DNA of 63,524 bases from Bacteriovoracaceae bacterium (GTDB lineage Bacteria; Bdellovibrionota; Bacteriovoracia; Bacteriovoracales; Bacteriovoracaceae), in NCBI GenBank assembly GCA_019752535.1, contig JAIEMA010000046.1, forward strand, positions 1 to 63,524. The letters are read 5' to 3'. The notes under the pieces were generated by a model. The model searched no databases. It saw nothing but the letters and a program-made list of their open reading frames with translations, and was not told the origin of the DNA. The position numbers were made by a program, and so were the translations under genes. Positions 8,973 through 19,031 of this stretch are shown here, piece after piece; the first letter of the stretch is position 1; each line of letters opens with the position of its first letter.

Positions 8973-11147
8973 ATGAAATTTCTTTTGTTCTTAGCACTCA
9001 TTACCGTCACTCCAAGTCTTCTTGCTCAAAATTTATTTTCTAGCGAAAGAGAGGAGAGACAAAATCTTGGAACCGTAACGGGAAAAGATCCTGGCTACAC
9101 TCGTGAAATGGTTCTAGGAAATATTTTGAAGGGTGCACTCGAGAACATGCATCTTGCTAACAAGACGATCGATGACAGTCTTTCAAAAGAAGCCTTTAAA
9201 CTTTATTTAGATAGAATTGATTACGGAAAGCAGTTTCTCACTCAGAAAGATTTAAAAACACTCAATAAGTATTCCGATAAAATGGATGATGAGCTTGTGA
9301 GTGGTCGCCTCGATCTTATAACTGAAACTTCAAAAATTATGGATAAAAGAATTCCAGAAGTTCAGGCTTGGATAGCTGAGATCTTAGCTAAACCGATGGA
9401 CTACAATAAGAAAGAAAATATTGAGACTGACGCTGAAAAAAGAAAATTTTTAAAAGATGAGAAAGAACTTAAGGTGCTTTGGTCTAAAATTCTCAAATAC
9501 GATGTCATGGGCCGTTTAGCGGACTTGAAGGAAGAGCGTGATCAAGATCCTGCCAAGAAAGCAGAAGAGTTAAAAAAATCTAAGAAAAAGAAAAAGAAAA
9601 GCCAAGCTGATGGTGAAGACTTAAAAAAGCTTGATGATGTAGCCCTTGAAGCAAAGGCTCGCCAAAAGACTGGAGAGAGCTACAAGAAAATTCTTGAACG
9701 CCTCAAAGATGAGAAGCACAACGATAAATTAGATAAGTTTTATAATTCCATTGCTCGTGTTTACGATCCCCATACAAGTTATCTCATTCCGGAAGAGAAA
9801 GAAGACTTTGATATTGATATGTCAGGCAAGCTTGAGGGGATTGGGGCGATTCTTCGTGAAGAAGGCTCTTACATAAAAGTTGAAAAAATTGTCCCAGGGT
9901 CTGCGTCTTGGAAAACAAAAGAACTCGATTCTGAAGACACGATTTTAAAAGTGGCTCAAGGCAAGGAAGAGCCGGTTGATGTCGTTGATATGCCCCTTCG
10001 CGAAGCGGTTAAACTTATTCGTGGAAAAAAAGGAAGCGAAGTTCGTTTAACTGTTAAAAAGCCAAACGGTCTTATTAAAACGGTGCCTATCATTCGCGAC
10101 GTCGTTGAAATTGATGAATCCTATGTCAAAGGTTCTGTTCTTGAATTAGATAAAGCTAAAACTAAAGTTGGTTATATCAATGTTCCAAAGTTTTATCGTG
10201 ATTTCAATGATCGCCAGGGCCGCAATTGTACCGATGATGTGAGAAAAGAACTTGTACGCCTCAAGAAAGAAAATATTCAAGGTTTGATCTTGGATCTTCG
10301 TAATAACGGCGGTGGTGCTCTTGAAGATGCGCGTATGATCTCAGGATTATTTTTTGAGAAAGGACCTGTCGTTCAAGTCAAAGCTTCAACTGGAACGGTT
10401 GAGATCTTGGCCGATCAGGATCCAAGTGTAGAGTTTGATAAGCCGATGATAGTACTTATTAATAGATTTTCGGCTTCTGCTTCAGAAATCGTAGCCGCTG
10501 CCCTTCAAGATTACGGACGTGCCTTAGTTGTAGGAGGGGAGTTCTCTCACGGTAAAGGAACAGTTCAGCTCGTTGTTGATCTTGATAATTATGTCGCCCC
10601 AATGGCTAAAGCGTATTCACCACTTGGTGCATTGAAGATCACCATTCAAAAATTCTTTAGAGTGAATGGTTCCTCCACTCAGTATAAGGGTGTGACTCCA
10701 GATATCATCCTTCCAGATCCGTATTCACACCTTGAAAGCGGAGAGCAATTCTTAAAGCATTCAATTCCATGGGCAAAGGTTCAAGCTGTACCGTTTAAGA
10801 CTTGGAAGAAAGCTTACAATGAAAAGAAAGTTGTTACGGCTTCTAAAAAACGCGTGAAAGAGAATCCGCGTTTTGAAAGAATTCGTGAATCGATTGCTTG
10901 GTATGATCTTAGAAGGAAGCAAACAGTTAAAGACTTAACGATGGAAGCCTATCTTAAGGATCGCAAAGAAGTGAAAGAGCGCTCAGAAGCTTTTGAGAAG
11001 GAAGAAGAAGACAAGGATCTAGTGGTTAAATCACTTGATCCAGTTAAGGATAAAGTCGCTCAAGAGAAATTTGATGAGTACGCAAAAACTTTAAGAGTTG
11101 ATCCAGTCATCGAAGAATCCATGCTGATTTTAAAGGATATGCTTTAA
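8973..11147 (+). CDS. prc: Periplasmic tail-specific (C-terminal processing) protease, S41 family
   Basis: 724 residues with a signal peptide (MKFLLFLALITVTPSLLAQ). Order: N-terminal helical region to about 260, PDZ domain at about 285-365, S41 protease core and C-terminal DUF3340-like helices from about 600. The Ser-Lys dyad is S502 in RFSASASEI and K528 in HGKGTVQ, with D513 between them, as in E. coli Tsp. It degrades or trims periplasmic proteins from unstructured C-termini. A lysine-rich insert (KKSKKKKKKS, about 201-210) is unusual. It is followed after nine bases by an unknown gene, probably in one operon. Confidence 0.95.
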   Translation: MKFLLFLALITVTPSLLAQNLFSSEREERQNLGTVTGKDPGYTREMVLGNILKGALENMHLANKTIDDSLSKEAFKLYLDRIDYGKQFLTQKDLKTLNKYSDKMDDELVSGRLDLITETSKIMDKRIPEVQAWIAEILAKPMDYNKKENIETDAEKRKFLKDEKELKVLWSKILKYDVMGRLADLKEERDQDPAKKAEELKKSKKKKKKSQADGEDLKKLDDVALEAKARQKTGESYKKILERLKDEKHNDKLDKFYNSIARVYDPHTSYLIPEEKEDFDIDMSGKLEGIGAILREEGSYIKVEKIVPGSASWKTKELDSEDTILKVAQGKEEPVDVVDMPLREAVKLIRGKKGSEVRLTVKKPNGLIKTVPIIRDVVEIDESYVKGSVLELDKAKTKVGYINVPKFYRDFNDRQGRNCTDDVRKELVRLKKENIQGLILDLRNNGGGALEDARMISGLFFEKGPVVQVKASTGTVEILADQDPSVEFDKPMIVLINRFSASASEIVAAALQDYGRALVVGGEFSHGKGTVQLVVDLDNYVAPMAKAYSPLGALKITIQKFFRVNGSSTQYKGVTPDIILPDPYSHLESGEQFLKHSIPWAKVQAVPFKTWKKAYNEKKVVTASKKRVKENPRFERIRESIAWYDLRRKQTVKDLTMEAYLKDRKEVKERSEAFEKEEEDKDLVVKSLDPVKDKVAQEKFDEYAKTLRVDPVIEESMLILKDML

Positions 11148-11156
11148 AAACTGAGC

Positions 11157-11915
11157 ATGGAACCATCAGATCCAAATGATTCTCCTTCATCGGGTATCTC
11201 TCTTGAAGAGTTGCCCGATGATACTCCTCTTAAAGAAGGGGAGCTTGAGGTTAAGCAAAAGATTGAAGCCTTTAAGGCCAAGAAGCGCTGGGAGAAAACC
11301 CAGCAAGAAGATCCTAGAGCAGCTCGCTTAGAAAAACTCTCAGTTGAAGAAAAGGTGTTGGCGATGTCTCGCCAATATGAATTTGATCGCAAAGAGCCTC
11401 GTTATGAAATTTTGATTTTGTGTCTTCTGCCAGTGGCGATGAAATATGGTCAGGTCTTTCCTCGAATTATAGAACTTGTTGAGACGAGTGGTGGCGATTT
11501 TAATGTAGCGGCAGCTTTGTTTCTAAAGGTTTTGGAAACCAGTGCAATCATTTTTAAATTTGCAGAATTAATTTCAGCTGGTCTGATTTTTATGTTTCCT
11601 CCCTTAAGTACAACGAGAGAAAGATTTTTGTTAACCTATGATGGTTTAGATACTCCTTTTTCATTAAGACTTAAACCCGGTCAAGAAGAGCGTAGGCAGA
11701 AGATTCGCTGGGATCAGATTGGAGGAGTGAAGTCATTTGATGGCGCAGTGAAAGGGATTCAGCTCACTGGCCATTCAAAGCAAGTTCTTGGAGAATTACG
11801 TTGGGATTTGTGGAGAAAAGATAAAGTCGCTTTTTTGAAATTACTCAGAAAGCATGTTGGTGAGAAGCATCCATTACGACGCTTTGTTGAGCAGGAGTTG
11901 GGTCATGAAGAGTGA
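11157..11915 (+). CDS. Unknown protein with central hydrophobic region
   Basis: 252 residues. The first 70 are acidic and proline/serine rich. About 82-160 contain hydrophobic helices (YEILILCLLPVAMKYGQVF, and ISAGLIFMFPP), suggesting a membrane-associated middle. The last 90 residues form a basic soluble domain. No family recognised. It follows the protease by nine bases, and its end overlaps the methyltransferase start by 11 bases, so it sits in a three-gene transcription unit. Confidence 0.65.
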   Translation: MEPSDPNDSPSSGISLEELPDDTPLKEGELEVKQKIEAFKAKKRWEKTQQEDPRAARLEKLSVEEKVLAMSRQYEFDRKEPRYEILILCLLPVAMKYGQVFPRIIELVETSGGDFNVAAALFLKVLETSAIIFKFAELISAGLIFMFPPLSTTRERFLLTYDGLDTPFSLRLKPGQEERRQKIRWDQIGGVKSFDGAVKGIQLTGHSKQVLGELRWDLWRKDKVAFLKLLRKHVGEKHPLRRFVEQELGHEE

Positions 11916-12699
11916 TTTAGATCTTAAAACGAAATATGATTGGTACGAGAGAGCCGTCCAAAATCCCGAGTCTGAAGTCGATTTTATGCGCACATGGTTT
12001 AAAAAACTTCATGGGCGCTTTCCCTTGGTCTTGCGTGAGGATTTTTGTGGCACTGGAGCGATCTCGTGTCAGTGGGTGCGCAAGAGTGCAGAGGCCACTG
12101 CAATAGGCGTGGATCTTGATCCAGAGCCTATTGCCATGGGTAAAGAGAGACATTGGTCTAAGCTGAGTCCAACGGCGAAGAAGCGCATGACTTATCTTGA
12201 GGGCAATGTTCTTGAAAAACATAAATTCACGGCTGATGTGATCTGTGCCTTCAACTTTTCATATTTCATTTTCAAAACTCGTCCTCAACTTTTAAGTTAT
12301 TTTAAAAAAGTTCGTCAGGGTCTTGGCAAACAAGGCGTATTCTTTCTGGATCTTTTTGGTGGTCCTGAGAGTCAAAAGATTGTGACTGATAAAAGAAAGA
12401 TTGGTGGGCTCACATATTATTGGGAGTGCCAGAGCTTTAATCCCATTACCGCGGAGTGCACGTTTGCTATTCATTTTCGAGATGCGAAAGGAAAAAAGCA
12501 TGAAAATGTTTTCACCTATGATTGGCGTCTTTGGACAATAGCAGAGTTGCGGGAGATTCTCACTGAGGCTGGTTTCAGCCGCTCAATTGCTTTCTGGGAA
12601 GGGGATGATGAGAAAGGCGGAGGAGATGGAAATTATACTCCAAGTGAGATCGGTGAAAACTGTGATGCTTGGGTATCTTACATCGCTGGATTAGTTTAG
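11905..12699 (+). CDS. Class I SAM-dependent methyltransferase
   Basis: 264 residues from the ATG at 11905, with CAGGAG upstream; the longer frame starting at 11854 lacks a good site. Motif I region is LREDFCGTGAISCQWV followed by the acidic end of strand 2 in IGVDLDPEPI. VICAFNFSYFIFKTRPQL is the motif IV region, and VFFLDLFGGPES follows. The Rossmann order fits a small-molecule or protein methyltransferase. The substrate is unknown. It overlaps the preceding gene by 11 bases and the convergent small gene by four. Confidence 0.85.
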   Translation: MKSDLDLKTKYDWYERAVQNPESEVDFMRTWFKKLHGRFPLVLREDFCGTGAISCQWVRKSAEATAIGVDLDPEPIAMGKERHWSKLSPTAKKRMTYLEGNVLEKHKFTADVICAFNFSYFIFKTRPQLLSYFKKVRQGLGKQGVFFLDLFGGPESQKIVTDKRKIGGLTYYWECQSFNPITAECTFAIHFRDAKGKKHENVFTYDWRLWTIAELREILTEAGFSRSIAFWEGDDEKGGGDGNYTPSEIGENCDAWVSYIAGLV

Positions 12700-12965
12700 G
12701 CTGCCCAACGTCCGAATTCTTTGTTGTTTCCTTTAACGTAATCAATGAGCTCTGTTTCCGTTTCAGTACCAAAGAAATGCATGAAATTGTGACGATATTT
12801 ACCAAGAAATTTACGCTGTCCGACTCTGAATAATTCCCAAGAGTGCCCATAACAAAGTGGGATCACGATATCACTTCCACGGTCTCTATAAATGCGATCT
12901 TTCGATAGCTCTTTATGAGAGTGGTCACCAAGATATTTACAGATCAGGCAGCGATGGTCATTCAT
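12696..12965 (-). CDS. Small CxxC...CxxH putative zinc-binding protein
   Basis: 89 residues. CLIC (C6, C9) near the start and CYGH (C38, H41) could form one zinc site. The rest is polar with several aromatic residues. No known family recognised. The upstream gap holds two direct copies of TAAGCTTAA, so it may be specifically regulated. Confidence 0.6.
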   Translation of the reverse strand: MNDHRCLICKYLGDHSHKELSKDRIYRDRGSDIVIPLCYGHSWELFRVGQRKFLGKYRHNFMHFFGTETETELIDYVKGNNKEFGRWAA

Positions 12966-12990
12966 AGAGGTATTTTCGGTTATTAATGGA

Positions 12991-13036
12991 TTAAGCTTAA
13001 CCCAATATAAGCTTAAGATTTGTAAGGAGATCTTAA
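12991..13036. repeat. Paired TAAGCTTAA elements and an inverted repeat
   Basis: TAAGCTTAA occurs at 12992-13000 and 13008-13016, 16 bases apart, and each copy is itself near-palindromic. TTAAGAT (13013-13019) and ATCTTAA (13030-13036) form a further inverted repeat. All lie upstream of the small zinc-site gene on the minus strand. This looks like an operator region for a dimeric regulator. Confidence 0.4.
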
Positions 13037-13049
13037 CACGTCGTAAGTA

Positions 13050-14369
13050 CTAGAAAGTTATCTGTTCTAGGAGGTCTATGATCTTTTGGAAGCGGGAAGT
13101 GGTGAAGGTTTGTCGAAGTTCTCGAGTCATATCTCGCCCATTAAATGGGCCATTTTCCTTGGCAATGATAATACGGGTGAACTCTTCAGCTACGATAAAG
13201 ACGATCGCCATGGGCGAGAGGTTGGCGCCAAAGTGATCTGAAAATCCAACGCCATTAAGCATCCCATGATGCTGCCTGATGATTTGATCAGAGCCCATGG
13301 GAGCGTGGGGATATTTATGAACAATTTCTGCAGCGACTTGGGCATGTTTTTCTACGACAGCTTTCTCTCGAGGATCGAATTGAGCGGATCTCAATTCCTC
13401 TTTTGAGCAGATTTTTGCTTGAGTATCATTTTCTAAAGCAATGTCATGGAAAAATGAAATGAAGGCAATTTTCTCTTCTTGCTCTGGTGTCCCCCAATCA
13501 ATGTTTCGAACAATATGAAGGGCCACATAAGTGACAATTTGAGTGTGCCTATAAAGATAACCCGCTTTGTTGGAGAGCATCCTCTGAAGCAAGTTTCCAA
13601 GTTTGGGATAGCGTTTGACATTACCAGCAAAGGAATCCATTCCTTTTTTTGCGAGTCCAATTGTTTCTTCATTAATTCCAATGGAGAGAAGTTTTTTAGA
13701 GAGCATCTCTAAGTTTGAAACTCCTGCCTGAATTTGTTCATCTGGATTGAGATCCTTGTCTTCTAGCCGCCCCACGAGTTCAGCCGTGATTTGATTCACC
13801 ATTTGTAAGCGATCAAGCTTGTCGACAAAAAGCAAAGATGATCCCTGGATTTTAGAGCGATCTAGCATCTCATTCGCTTTAAAGATGACTTCCATCTCTC
13901 CCTTGTCACTCTTTCTTAAAATTGGACAAATAGGGTAGTTAATCCATTTAAAATGTTCCGCTGGTATAGGAAAGTAATCCTCAACTTTCATATTCACCAT
14001 ACTCTGTGCCGTTACACCAAGAGCACTTGCGGCCCCTTTGACTACACCCTTGAGATCAAGACTACCTGGCAGGACTCCATGAACGAGAGAGGGGTATAGG
14101 CCGTGGCCGATGACGAATAATGGGATATTAATTTGTTTGCTGGCCATCACTTCAGAGAGTGGAACCGCGACTTCATCATTGCCAATTTTTGCGCGGCAAA
14201 TAATTAAAGCAAATGGTTGCTTGTCCACCACCAATGAGGCTTCTTTAAGTCCTTTAACAACTAAGACATCAAGACCCACGTAGGTCTTTAAATTGAGTTG
14301 ATAAATTTCAACAATTTTGGGGTTATTTTCAACTAAAAGCGTTAGTGACAAAAATGCTCTCCTTGCCAT
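13050..14369 (-). CDS. Receiver-like plus degenerate HD-GYP-type signalling protein
   Basis: 439 residues. The N-terminal 120 look like a degenerate receiver domain (SLTLLVENNPKIVEIYQLNL, FALIICRAKIGND). A middle region leads to a C-terminal HD domain with HTQIVTYVALHIV, FISFFHDIAL (the HD pair), KHAQVAAEIV and QHHGMLNGVGF. The last motif corresponds to HHExxDGxGYP of cyclic-di-GMP phosphodiesterases, but the Glu and the GYP triad are changed, so activity is uncertain. A role in signalling is inferred. It is divergent from mutA with only 55 bases between starts. Confidence 0.78.
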   Translation of the reverse strand: MARRAFLSLTLLVENNPKIVEIYQLNLKTYVGLDVLVVKGLKEASLVVDKQPFALIICRAKIGNDEVAVPLSEVMASKQINIPLFVIGHGLYPSLVHGVLPGSLDLKGVVKGAASALGVTAQSMVNMKVEDYFPIPAEHFKWINYPICPILRKSDKGEMEVIFKANEMLDRSKIQGSSLLFVDKLDRLQMVNQITAELVGRLEDKDLNPDEQIQAGVSNLEMLSKKLLSIGINEETIGLAKKGMDSFAGNVKRYPKLGNLLQRMLSNKAGYLYRHTQIVTYVALHIVRNIDWGTPEQEEKIAFISFFHDIALENDTQAKICSKEELRSAQFDPREKAVVEKHAQVAAEIVHKYPHAPMGSDQIIRQHHGMLNGVGFSDHFGANLSPMAIVFIVAEEFTRIIIAKENGPFNGRDMTRELRQTFTTSRFQKIIDLLEQITF

Positions 14370-14424
14370 TATTGTACACCCTTTCTACAGGACGATGGGG
14401 TGAGTTTTTTGATAGGATTGGAGT

Positions 14425-15933
14425 ATGAAAAATTGGACATCTTTTGAAGAAGCTAAGTTTGAGAAATGGCAGCAGCTCGTTGGTAAAGAATTAAAAACCG
14501 ACCAAATCGAGAGGCTATTAAAAGTGACAACTCCTGAAGGATTTGTCCGTAACGGTTTTAGCGACTCTGCCGAATCATGGACTGATAATCATTTCTCGCA
14601 AGCAGCACTTAGTTTTACATGGACTCGAAGTGATGAAGTCGATTGGAGTGCGCTTGCTCAAATGACTTCTTCTGGAGTTTGGGATTTTATCTTGGATCCC
14701 TTCTTGCTTGATTGGAATGAGCAAAAGTTAGTTCAAGAGATCAGAAAGGCTGAATCCGTTTTAGATAATTGTGAAGCTCGACTTTGGGTTGCGTCTGACC
14801 ATCATTTTAATCATCCCAAAATTAATCGAATATTAAGTGGTCACGAAGCAGTCAGGTTGGGCGGAAGTGGAGTGCTAGAAGTGGCTTCAATTTTGCTTCA
14901 AATTATCGATTGGGCCCAAAATAAGCCACAAAAAATCGCTGTCGCTTTAAATATGGAAAATGAATTTTTCCAATCCATGGCAAAAATGCGTGCCTCGAAG
15001 CAGCTCGCTCAAAATATTTTAGAAAACCTTAATCTAGCTCATCTCTATCAAGACATCTCTTGGATGGGGCGAGTTTCCTGGAGAGATTTTTCTGGTTTTG
15101 ATCAAGCCAATAATATTCTGAGAAATTCGACATCCCTGTGCGCGAGTTATCTGTCTGGTGCACAAATTGTTGAGTCACTCCCTTATGATCTTCTTATCAA
15201 AACCAACGCCGGTACTCACGCCAGAGCGAAGCGTTTGGCCATCACGAGCCAGCTCATTTTGCAGTCTGAATCGGGCTTAGGAGAAGTGGTTGACCCCTCT
15301 TCAGGGAGCTTTTCAATTGAGGAGATGACTCTCAACTTTGCCAAAGTCTCATGGGAGATGATGCAAAAAATGTCAAAGCTAAATAAGCAAGAGCAAGCTG
15401 AGTATCTTCAATCTGAAGCCAATAGAAATTGGTTGGAGCTTCAAAGGAAGTTTGCGACAAGAAAGAAAGTTCAAACCGGAGTCAATGACTTCTCTAATCC
15501 TTCTGAAGAGATTGTTCTTCTCCAGCGATGGCTTAAGGATGATCATGTGAGATTAGGGAGAGCCTTTGAAGAGCTGAGACTTGGTTTGAAAAATAATAAA
15601 CCTAGTGTGTGTGTGGCCGTTTTAGGTGATTATGCTGCTCTTCAGCCTCGTTTGAATTTTACAAAAAATTATTTTGAGCTTTTAGGTCTCAATGTCGTTG
15701 AGAGTGGCCCTTCTCAAAATTTAGACGATTTAATGAAATGGCTCAAGAATCAAAAAAATGAAATTAAAGTTTGGGTCACGAATGATGAAGATCACGCAAA
15801 ATTGAAAGCTGTTGGTGATCGATGCTATGTCGCCGGTAAAACACAAGTGAGTGGTTGCTTAAACCTATTTAGTGGACAAGATATCTATGCGACGTTGGAT
15901 GAAGTGATTAAGTGGTGGGAGAGTCGCAAATGA
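14425..15933 (+). CDS. mutA: Methylmalonyl-CoA mutase, small subunit
   Basis: 502 residues, homologous to the catalytic-barrel part of the large subunit but without the DxHxxG cobalamin motif, as expected for the non-catalytic beta chain. Family motifs include [17 protein letters not shown]-type and [17 protein letters not shown]. It pairs with MutB to interconvert methylmalonyl-CoA and succinyl-CoA, linking propionate, odd-chain fatty acid and branched amino acid breakdown to the TCA cycle. GGAG lies before the ATG. The stop overlaps the mutB start as ATGA. Confidence 0.95.
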   Translation: MKNWTSFEEAKFEKWQQLVGKELKTDQIERLLKVTTPEGFVRNGFSDSAESWTDNHFSQAALSFTWTRSDEVDWSALAQMTSSGVWDFILDPFLLDWNEQKLVQEIRKAESVLDNCEARLWVASDHHFNHPKINRILSGHEAVRLGGSGVLEVASILLQIIDWAQNKPQKIAVALNMENEFFQSMAKMRASKQLAQNILENLNLAHLYQDISWMGRVSWRDFSGFDQANNILRNSTSLCASYLSGAQIVESLPYDLLIKTNAGTHARAKRLAITSQLILQSESGLGEVVDPSSGSFSIEEMTLNFAKVSWEMMQKMSKLNKQEQAEYLQSEANRNWLELQRKFATRKKVQTGVNDFSNPSEEIVLLQRWLKDDHVRLGRAFEELRLGLKNNKPSVCVAVLGDYAALQPRLNFTKNYFELLGLNVVESGPSQNLDDLMKWLKNQKNEIKVWVTNDEDHAKLKAVGDRCYVAGKTQVSGCLNLFSGQDIYATLDEVIKWWESRK

Positions 15934-18062
15934 AGCAGATTGATTTTTCACAAGTTGCTTTTTCATGGCCCAAAATCAAAGACTTTGAATCTCGAGGGGG
16001 GAAAGTCACTCCCGAAGGGATTGAACTCAAAACGAGATATTTTCCAAAAAATATTCCTCATCCCGAGATGACTAAAACTTATCCTGGTTTGGCTCCATTT
16101 ATACGTGGCCCCTATGGTTCGATGTATATCTCAAAACCTTGGACGATCAGACAGTACGCAGGATTTTCAACGGCCGAAGATTCAAATCGATTTTATCGTG
16201 CCAATTTATCCAAAGGTCAAAAAGGTCTCTCTATCGCTTTTGATCTAGCGACTCATCGTGGATACGACTCAGATCATCCTCGGGTGGCCGGCGATGTTGG
16301 CATGGCCGGAGTGGCTATTGATTCAATTATGGATATGCGAATACTCTTTGAAGGTATTCCACTCGATCAGATGAGTGTTTCGATGACCATGAATGGAGCC
16401 GTCATTCCTATTTTGGCCCTTTATATCTTGGCCGCAGAAGAGCAGGGAGTCAGTCAGGAGAAATTATCAGGCACAATTCAAAATGATATTTTAAAAGAGT
16501 TCATGGTGAGAAATACCTATATTTATCCGCCAGAACCTTCGATGAGAATTATCGGTGATATCTTCTCCTATACAGCTCAGCATATGCCCAAATTTAACTC
16601 TATTTCCATTTCGGGCTACCATATGCAAGAAGCCGGTGCGACGGCCGATTTGGAATTGGCCTATACGCTGGCAGACGGTCTTGAATATTTGAAGCAAGGA
16701 ATTAAAAGCGGTTTGGATATTGATGCCTTTGCTCCTCGTCTCTCTTTTTTTTGGGCGATAGGCATGAATTATTTTATGGAAGTCGCTAAGATGAGAGCCG
16801 CTCGAATCCTTTGGTCGAAGATTGTTAGCGAGTTTAATCCTAAGAATCCTAAATCCATGGCCCTGAGAACTCATAGTCAAACCTCTGGATGGAGTCTGAC
16901 CGCTCAAGATATTTGGAACAATGTCGTACGCACTCAGATTGAAGCCATGGCCGCTGTTCATGGGCACACACAGTCCTTACACACCAACTCTCTTGATGAG
17001 GCCCTCGCTCTTCCAAGTGAGATGAGTGCAAGAATAGCAAGGAACACTCAATTGTATCTTCAACAAGAAACTGACTCCTGTAAGATTATTGATCCTTGGG
17101 GAGGCTCTTTTTACGTAGAAACTCTCACTCAGCAATTAGCGGATAAGGCGTGGGAGCATCTACAAGAAATCGAAAAGCTTGGTGGAATGTCTAAAGCTAT
17201 TGCGAGTGGACTTCCAAAAAGAAAAATTGAAGAGGCGGCTGCGCGCACGCAAGCGAGAATTGACTCAGGAATTCAGGCTGTCATCGGGGTGAATACTTTC
17301 AAGCTTGATGAAGAGGAAGATATCCCTGTTTTACAAGTCGATAATAAAGCGGTGAGAGAATCACAAATCGCTCGTTTAAAAGTGTTGAAGAATAATAGAG
17401 ATGCAAAAAAAGTTGAAAAAGCTTTAGCAGATATGGAATTAGCGGCACAGACGGGTCAAGGCAACCTTCTTGATCTAGCGGTTAAAGCTGCTCGTGCTCA
17501 CGCAACCGTGGGTGAGATGTCTGATGCAATGGAGAAAGCTTTTGGCCGCCATCGGGCTCAAATTCAAACTATTCAAGGTGTTTACTTAAAAGAAGTTAAA
17601 CAAGGGAAGCAAGACGTGAGTGACATACAAAAGGCGATGGAAAATTTTGTTCAACAAGAAGGACGTCGTCCTCGAATCCTAGTCGCGAAGATGGGTCAAG
17701 ATGGTCACGATCGCGGGCAAAAAGTCATTGCTACAGCGTTTGCTGATTTAGGTTTTGATGTCGATGTCGGACCTCTATTCCAAACGCCTGAAGAAGTTGC
17801 CGATCAAGCTGTGGAGAATGATGTTCATGTTGTTGGAGTGAGCTCCTTAGCCGCAGGTCATCTCACCTTAGTCCCGGCCTTAATTGAGGCACTTAAAAAG
17901 AGAAAGCGCTCTGATATCCATGTTGTCGTCGGGGGAGTGATTCCTCCTCAAGATTATGCTGAACTCAAAAAAATGGGTGTGGCCGGAATTTTTGGTCCGG
18001 GAACAGTTATTGCTGACGCGGCAAGAGAGCTTATCCAAAAAATTCTAGGAGGCTCCAATTGA
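15930..18062 (+). CDS. mutB: Methylmalonyl-CoA mutase, large (catalytic, B12-binding) subunit
   Basis: 710 residues. The N-terminal TIM barrel carries the substrate-binding region ([20 protein letters not shown]-type motif). The C-terminal Rossmann domain carries the cobalamin signature D591-x-H593-xx-G596 in GQDGHDRGQ. The chosen ATG at 15930 overlaps the mutA stop; a longer frame from 15912 is not needed. It makes the adenosylcobalamin-dependent carbon skeleton rearrangement. The stop overlaps the TTG start of meaB, so mutA-mutB-meaB form one tightly coupled operon. No methylmalonyl-CoA epimerase gene is present nearby. Confidence 0.98.
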   Translation: MKQIDFSQVAFSWPKIKDFESRGGKVTPEGIELKTRYFPKNIPHPEMTKTYPGLAPFIRGPYGSMYISKPWTIRQYAGFSTAEDSNRFYRANLSKGQKGLSIAFDLATHRGYDSDHPRVAGDVGMAGVAIDSIMDMRILFEGIPLDQMSVSMTMNGAVIPILALYILAAEEQGVSQEKLSGTIQNDILKEFMVRNTYIYPPEPSMRIIGDIFSYTAQHMPKFNSISISGYHMQEAGATADLELAYTLADGLEYLKQGIKSGLDIDAFAPRLSFFWAIGMNYFMEVAKMRAARILWSKIVSEFNPKNPKSMALRTHSQTSGWSLTAQDIWNNVVRTQIEAMAAVHGHTQSLHTNSLDEALALPSEMSARIARNTQLYLQQETDSCKIIDPWGGSFYVETLTQQLADKAWEHLQEIEKLGGMSKAIASGLPKRKIEEAAARTQARIDSGIQAVIGVNTFKLDEEEDIPVLQVDNKAVRESQIARLKVLKNNRDAKKVEKALADMELAAQTGQGNLLDLAVKAARAHATVGEMSDAMEKAFGRHRAQIQTIQGVYLKEVKQGKQDVSDIQKAMENFVQQEGRRPRILVAKMGQDGHDRGQKVIATAFADLGFDVDVGPLFQTPEEVADQAVENDVHVVGVSSLAAGHLTLVPALIEALKKRKRSDIHVVVGGVIPPQDYAELKKMGVAGIFGPGTVIADAARELIQKILGGSN

Positions 18063-19027
18063 AAAATTGGACAAAAGAAGATTTTGTTAATGGCTTTAAA
18101 AATCGAGATAAAAACGCTCTCTCTAAAGCGATCACTCTTATTGAATCTTCTAAGGCGGAACATAAAATATTAGCTCAAGAGCTATTAAATATTTTGAAGC
18201 CTTCAAAGCCAACAAAGAGAATTGGAATTTCGGGAACACCCGGAGTAGGGAAGTCCACCTTCATAGAAAGTTTTGGAACTTTGCTCACATCTAAAAATTT
18301 AACTGTTGCTGTGTTAGCTGTTGATCCCACAAGCCAAGTCTCTGGTGGAAGCATCTTAGGAGATAAGACGAGAATGGAGCTATTGGCCCGGGATCCAAAA
18401 GCCTTTATTCGTCCAAGCCCTAGTGGTGGAAGTTTAGGTGGGGTGGCCAAAAGATCAAGAGAAGTCATTCAGCTTTGTGAAGCTTTCGGCTTTGATATTG
18501 TCCTCATTGAAACGGTTGGAGTAGGGCAGAGTGAAACGGCAGTCGCCAATATGGTTGATTGTTTTATGATGCTCTTGCAACCAGGTGCCGGTGATGACCT
18601 TCAAGGAATTAAGCGAGGAATTTTAGAGCTAGTTGATTTGGTCGTCGTCACTAAAGCTGATGGAGAACAATTACAAACGGCAGAAGCTGCGACTCATCAT
18701 TATCAGCAAGCATTGCATATTTTAAGACAAGAAGGTTGGCATCCTCCGGTTCTTAAATGCAGTGCCCTTGAAAATAGAGGACTCAAAGAAATTTGGGATA
18801 CGATCGAAAAGTTTTATCAACATTTAGGGCCGAATATAAATTCTAAGCGTTCAAAACAGCGACTGTCCTGGTTGGATGAAAGCATCAAAGAAGCTTTGCA
18901 AGATTGGTTCAGTCACCAAGTGACGGAAGCCAGTTTAGAGAAATATAAAAATGATGTTGTCTCCGGTACTCTCACGGTTACACAAGCTCGAGATCAGCTG
19001 ATGTCTTTGATGAAAAAAGGAATTTAA
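18059..19027 (+). CDS. meaB: Methylmalonyl-CoA mutase-associated GTPase MeaB (ArgK family)
   Basis: 322 residues starting at TTG, with a strong AGGAGG site. G3E-type GTPase: Walker [10 protein letters not shown] (59-67), [22 protein letters not shown]-like switch region, ETVGVGQSE and VVVTKADG (guanine specificity). MeaB gates cobalamin loading and protects the mutase from inactivation. The coupling to mutB fits this. Its first codons share 14 identical bases with the start of mutA. Confidence 0.96.
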   Translation: MKNWTKEDFVNGFKNRDKNALSKAITLIESSKAEHKILAQELLNILKPSKPTKRIGISGTPGVGKSTFIESFGTLLTSKNLTVAVLAVDPTSQVSGGSILGDKTRMELLARDPKAFIRPSPSGGSLGGVAKRSREVIQLCEAFGFDIVLIETVGVGQSETAVANMVDCFMMLLQPGAGDDLQGIKRGILELVDLVVVTKADGEQLQTAEAATHHYQQALHILRQEGWHPPVLKCSALENRGLKEIWDTIEKFYQHLGPNINSKRSKQRLSWLDESIKEALQDWFSHQVTEASLEKYKNDVVSGTLTVTQARDQLMSLMKKGI

Positions 19028-19031
19028 TTTT

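Noticed and set aside
9550-9610. Lysine-rich repeat in the S41 protease gene as a frameshift or repeat expansion
   Set aside because: The reading frame stays open through the A-rich tract and the domain order is intact, so it is only a charged insert.
16491-16967. 158-codon open frame on the minus strand
   Set aside because: It lies wholly inside mutB, has no family resemblance and no ribosome binding site, so it is a shadow of a strongly coding region.
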